The translations under genes and the position numbers were made by a program. The notes under the pieces are model-generated. The model was given only the letters and a program-made list of their open reading frames with translations. It ran no database searches and was not told where the DNA came from. Of a stretch of DNA of 9,594 bases, positions 7,274 to 9,594 are shown in pieces. Numbering within the stretch: the stretch's first letter is position 1; every line of letters begins with the position of its first letter. This DNA is from Brevundimonas sp. UBA7635 (lineage in GTDB: Bacteria > Pseudomonadota > Alphaproteobacteria > Caulobacterales > Caulobacteraceae), in the NCBI GenBank assembly GCA_002483865.1, contig DLIT01000006.1, positions 41,654 through 51,247 on the forward strand. The letters are read 5' to 3'.

Positions 7274-7632
7274 GCCAGATCAAGCCCCTGCCAAAAGCGT
7301 CCAAGGGCGGCCGTGTCTATTCGCTGGAAAACCGCGACCATGAGCGCCTGCTGAATATGGTCATTGCCCTGGCTGCAGAGGTCAGCACCCTGCACGACAA
7401 GTTGGACAACCTGACCCAGGTGGCCAGCCAAGGCCAGGCCTTCACCCCTGATGCGGTCGAAGCCTTCTTGCCAGATGGACCAGAAGCAGCCCGTCGTTCA
7501 GCGCGACGCCAAGCCTTTGTGGGTCGCGTCCTGCGCCTGGTTCAAGCTGATTTTGAACGTGCTGCTGCCGAGCCCGGCATGGCCTATGAAGACGTCCTGG
7601 CGATGGTCGCTGAGGAACCACGCCACGGGTAA
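7270..7632 (+). CDS. Small uncharacterised helical protein, paralogue of the 8528-8869 product
   Basis: A 120-residue protein with no signal peptide, membrane segment or Cys. I do not recognise a named family. Two predicted helices stand out: one around residues 22-50 (RLLNMVIALAAEVSTLHDKL), with heptad-like hydrophobic spacing suited to a coiled coil, and one around 74-98 rich in Arg with AFVGRVLRL. Aligned without gaps, residues 13-98 match residues 16-101 of the second small protein at about 32 of 86 positions by my count. The gene starts in the ATGA overlap with the methyltransferase stop and has GGAG 7 bases upstream, so it is the third gene of the Rieske operon. Co-translation suggests a partner or accessory subunit of the oxygenase or methyltransferase. 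Its stop codon lies in the loop of a hairpin. It is a real gene by coupling and paralogy; function unknown. Confidence 0.8.
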   Translation: MSQIKPLPKASKGGRVYSLENRDHERLLNMVIALAAEVSTLHDKLDNLTQVASQGQAFTPDAVEAFLPDGPEAARRSARRQAFVGRVLRLVQADFERAAAEPGMAYEDVLAMVAEEPRHG

Positions 7633-7645
7633 TCCTGTGGCGTGG
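7618..7645. terminator. Hairpin between convergent genes, terminator-like, enclosing a stop codon
   Basis: CCACGCCAC (7618-7626) and GTGGCGTGG (7637-7645) are perfect inverted repeats. Three more pairs, one a G-T wobble, extend the stem to 12 and leave a TAAT loop that contains the TAA stop (7630-7632) of the small protein gene. No T-run follows on either strand, so it is not a textbook intrinsic terminator. Its position between convergent genes only 19 bases apart suggests termination or transcript 3'-end protection. Confidence 0.6.
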
Positions 7646-7651
7646 GCACCC

Positions 7652-8419
7652 TCAACGAGGCAGGCTCGGCGTTCCGCGTGACGCGAGGAAGACATGATGC
7701 ATGTATTTGTCAGCGCGGTAGTAGGCCAGCAGCAATTCGACCGGCTGGCTGTCATCGGCCAGCACCAGCAGGCTCAAGCGCACCAGAGGCGAGCCCACAG
7801 GCACGTTCAGTTTGCTGGAAAGCTGGCTGTCTGCCAAGGCCGCGCCGATAAACTGGTGCGCACCCAAGATGCCTATCCCCTTGGATTCCAAAAGGATCGG
7901 CGAAGGTCCGTGCAGGTCCTCCGGCGTAATGTCCACCTTCAGGCTGGACGGAATATAGATGTCCGTCACACCAATCGCCTCGCCATCCCGTTCGCGGATA
8001 TAGGAGGCATGAACTACCTTGTCGCCCGGCTGGATCTGCAGGTCCCGTACCACCTGATCATCCGCCAGTTCGGTAGTGATAACCAGACCGGCCAGCTTGG
8101 AGCGTCCATCAAGGGTACGGAGGCGACGAACCAGTTCGGACAGATCGCCTCGGTTGGGCGCATCGGCGGCAACCCCGCTGACGAAGGTCCCTCTTCCCTG
8201 GATTCGCTCGACCATGCCCTCCTTTTCCAGCATCTCGACCGCCGAACGCACGGTAATGCGCGACACAGTGAAGATCTCGGAAAGTTCGCTTTCGGACGGC
8301 ACCCGCTCGCCTATTTCGTAGACACCCTGCAGGATCCAGTCGCGCAGAATGGCATAAACCTGCGCATAGCGGGGCGACCGCACATTGGGGTCGATATTGA
8401 TCGGCGGATGTGGGCGCAT
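7652..8419 (-). CDS. GntR family transcriptional regulator, HutC subfamily (UTRA domain)
   Basis: A 255-residue DNA-binding regulator. Residues about 16-80 are the GntR winged helix: YAQVYAILRDWILQG, then the signature PSESELSEIF (41-50), SRITVRSAVEMLEKEG in the recognition-helix region, and the wing GRGTFV (75-80). Residues about 100-248 fit the ligand-binding UTRA domain of the HutC subfamily, ending with the typical YYRADKYMHHV. Such proteins are usually repressors released by a pathway metabolite. The ATG at 8419 is chosen; it has a weak GGAA upstream, and a longer TTG start at 8452 would add eleven residues without a better ribosome site. It lies between two small paralogous genes, convergent with one and divergent from the other. 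It is the only regulator in the window and probably controls the surrounding operons and itself. Confidence 0.92.
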   Translation of the reverse strand: MRPHPPINIDPNVRSPRYAQVYAILRDWILQGVYEIGERVPSESELSEIFTVSRITVRSAVEMLEKEGMVERIQGRGTFVSGVAADAPNRGDLSELVRRLRTLDGRSKLAGLVITTELADDQVVRDLQIQPGDKVVHASYIRERDGEAIGVTDIYIPSSLKVDITPEDLHGPSPILLESKGIGILGAHQFIGAALADSQLSSKLNVPVGSPLVRLSLLVLADDSQPVELLLAYYRADKYMHHVFLASRGTPSLPR

Positions 8420-8480
8420 CGAGGTTCCAGACAATCTTGGAGGGCATCCCAAGCGGAGATCAGCGCCTGCCAGATTCGTT

Positions 8481-8525
8481 CATCATAATATCCTGTCATT
8501 ATAGACGCTGCTTACAGAAAGCCAA
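8481..8525. promoter_or_regulatory. Divergent promoter/operator between gntR-type regulator and second small protein gene
   Basis: On the minus strand TATAAT (8498-8503) with TTGGCT (8520-8525) and a 16-base spacer makes a plausible promoter for the regulator. TATAATGACA on that strand (8494-8503) is identical to bases 310-319 in the monooxygenase promoter. GTC-ATTATA-GAC (8495-8506) is a small inverted repeat and CATCAT (8481-8486) repeats a half-site of the nitrilase/Rieske spacer. This fits autoregulation by the GntR protein. The promoter of the rightward gene is less clear; TATAGA (8500-8505) is a possible -10. Confidence 0.55.
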
Positions 8526-8527
8526 AC

Positions 8528-8869
8528 ATGCTTGACCTAGATAGTGTAAAACAAGCGGCTCGGGCTGCCTCTGGTCCGCGCCCCTATTTTCTCGAAAATC
8601 CGGATTGCGATCGCCTGTTGAGCATGATTTTGGCGATGGGCGGGCAGATATCTGCGCTCAACGAGAAGTTGGACAGCACATTGCGTCTTCTGGAACAGAA
8701 TAATCTTCTGAACCGCGAAAACCTCGATAAATTTGAGCCTGACGCCACAGCTCAGGCCGAACGCCTCGCTTGGGACGAAGCCTTTGTCACTCGCTTGTTA
8801 CGTGTGCTGAACTACGAGTTTGAAGCAATGAAAGACTCTCAAAAATCAACGCAATACGAAAAGACGTAA
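8528..8869 (+). CDS. Small uncharacterised helical protein, paralogue of the 7270-7632 product
   Basis: A 113-residue soluble protein of no family I recognise. It shares with the first small protein the pattern G-x-R-x-Y-x-LEN-x-D-x-x-RLL-x-M, then KLD, then F-x-PD, and then AFV-x-R-x-LR with a following FE. About 32 of 86 ungapped positions are identical by my count. The helix around residues 28-58 has coiled-coil-like spacing. The C-terminal dozen residues are Lys/Ser/Gln-rich and unlike the paralogue. It is a single gene with a poor ribosome site before ATG 8528, divergent from the regulator, and ends in tandem stops TAA TAG. Its base composition is visibly richer in A and T than its neighbours. 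It may be a subunit or chaperone paired with the downstream dehydrogenase or with a second oxygenase outside the window. Confidence 0.78.
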   Translation: MLDLDSVKQAARAASGPRPYFLENPDCDRLLSMILAMGGQISALNEKLDSTLRLLEQNNLLNRENLDKFEPDATAQAERLAWDEAFVTRLLRVLNYEFEAMKDSQKSTQYEKT

Positions 8870-8876
8870 TAGCCAG

Positions 8877-8910
8877 TTGCCACCCTAAAGCCTGTTGTTA
8901 TAATAATAGG
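8877..8910 (+). promoter_or_regulatory. Promoter and imperfect palindrome before the second aldehyde dehydrogenase
   Basis: TTGCCA (8877-8882), a 16-base spacer and TATAAT (8899-8904) make the best sigma-70-like promoter in the window, with transcription expected to begin near 8911. Bases 8891-8910 form a 20-bp imperfect palindrome centred on TTATAA, with outer arms CCT/AGG and 16 of 20 positions symmetric. Its overlap with the -10 box suggests an operator. The first bases, CCTGT, match those before the TTATA at the gntR promoter. Confidence 0.6.
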
Positions 8911-8929
8911 ACGTATTGAGGGGTGCATG

Positions 8930-9594
8930 ATGACTGTTGTCGATGGCGCGGTGCAAATGACCGCAACCAATCCCAGAACAGGGCAGGCGGACTATGTGTT
9001 CACGCCTGCCGCCTTGGCTGAGGTTGAGCAAACGGCCCAACGGCTTCGTCAAGCGCAGCCCGCCTGGCTAGCCCAGGGCCTGGCAGCGCGCATCAAGGCC
9101 CTACTGGCATGGGCCGATGCGATCGAAGCCCAGCGCCTTGATATCATTACGGCACTTTCACAAGACACCGGGCGCTGGTTCTTGTCGGAAACTGAGGTCG
9201 ACGGCGCGGTACGCAACCTGCGTCGCTGGGCCGCCCTGGCTCCGGAGATGTTGGGGGAAGACCTGCACGGTCCGGTGCTTGATTCACAACTGATCTCGAC
9301 GGTCAAATATCAGAACCAGGCCGTACCCTATGGGCTTTCGGGCTTCATTTCGCCTTGGAACTTCCCGGTCACGCTAAGCCTGATCGATGCCGTTCCGGCG
9401 CTGGCGGCAGGTTCAGCCGCTCTGATCAAACCGTCTGAAATCACGCCGCGTTTTGTCGAACCCCTGCTAAAGACCTTGGACGCAGTGCCTGAACTGAAGT
9501 CGGTCGTCGGCTTTGTTTTGGGCGATGGCACCATTGGTCAGGCCTTGATTGAACAGGTCGATCTGGTCTGCTTTACCGGCTCGGTCGCCACGGG
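8930..9594 (+). CDS. Aldehyde dehydrogenase, N-terminal half (runs off window)
   Basis: 221 codons are open to the window edge with no stop. The protein shows the aldehyde dehydrogenase cofactor-binding half: FISPWNFPVTLS with the oxyanion-hole Asn144, LIKPSEITP (165-173) with Lys167, and FTGSVATG (215-222), where the sequence ends. The general-base Glu and the catalytic Cys would lie beyond the edge, so activity cannot be judged. It clearly differs from the first aldehyde dehydrogenase (PWNFP and FTGS rather than PWNLP and FTGG). GAGGGG (8918-8923) lies 6 bases before ATG 8930, which is preferred over the adjacent in-frame ATG at 8927. It has its own promoter. A role in oxidising a second aldehyde of the same pathway is inferred from position. 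Confidence 0.92.
   Translation, partial: MTVVDGAVQMTATNPRTGQADYVFTPAALAEVEQTAQRLRQAQPAWLAQGLAARIKALLAWADAIEAQRLDIITALSQDTGRWFLSETEVDGAVRNLRRWAALAPEMLGEDLHGPVLDSQLISTVKYQNQAVPYGLSGFISPWNFPVTLSLIDAVPALAAGSAALIKPSEITPRFVEPLLKTLDAVPELKSVVGFVLGDGTIGQALIEQVDLVCFTGSVAT

Noticed and set aside
7694..8488. A 264-codon plus-strand open frame opposite the regulator
   Set aside because: The minus-strand frame has clear GntR and UTRA motifs; the plus-strand translation is His/Gln-rich low-information sequence typical of antisense frames in GC-rich DNA.
1..9594. CRISPR arrays, tRNA genes, insertion sequences or prophage features
   Set aside because: No regularly spaced direct repeats, cloverleaf sequences, transposase motifs or terminal repeats were seen.
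2305..9594. The two aldehyde dehydrogenases as a recent tandem duplication
   Set aside because: They differ in the oxyanion and Rossmann motifs and across the N-terminus, so they are distinct subfamilies rather than recent copies.

Overview
The window looks like accessory catabolic DNA from a Gram-negative bacterium, most likely an alphaproteobacterium. This rests on the fairly high GC content of the genes, AT-rich promoters, Shine-Dalgarno starts and the enzyme mix; I cannot name a genus. There are no rRNA, tRNA, CRISPR or transposon features. Nearly all of it is coding, in short translationally coupled operons separated by compact AT-rich promoter regions.

Layout: (1) 2-253, the C-terminal end of an oligopeptide-type ABC transporter ATPase. 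(2) 342-3717, a tightly coupled three-gene operon: FAD aromatic monooxygenase, Asp/Glu-racemase-superfamily enzyme (arylmalonate decarboxylase/maleate isomerase type) and aldehyde dehydrogenase, closed by a strong, probably bidirectional terminator. (3) 3791-4855 on the minus strand, a nitrilase-fold protein whose catalytic Cys appears to be Ser. (4) 4950-7632, divergent from it, a coupled operon of Rieske oxygenase alpha subunit, SAM methyltransferase with a long unassigned N-terminus, and a small helical protein. (5) 7652-8419 on the minus strand, a GntR/HutC (UTRA) regulator. (6) 8528-8869, a second small protein that is a paralogue of the first. (7) 8930 to the window end, the N-terminal half of a second aldehyde dehydrogenase with its own good promoter.

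Together these read as a regulated pathway for an aromatic or N-heterocyclic compound: uptake, hydroxylation (Rieske and flavin enzymes), possible methyl transfer, decarboxylation or isomerisation of an acid intermediate, and oxidation of aldehydes. The substrate cannot be read from the sequence. The local GntR protein is the natural candidate regulator: a 10-bp sequence, TATAATGACA, occurs exactly at both the monooxygenase and gntR promoters, and related half-sites stand in the nitrilase/Rieske promoter.

The most unusual points are the pair of uncharacterised small paralogues flanking the regulator, the nitrilase-like protein lacking the family nucleophile, and the racemase-superfamily enzyme with Cys77/Gly190, the reverse of the Gly74/Cys188 arrangement of arylmalonate decarboxylase.
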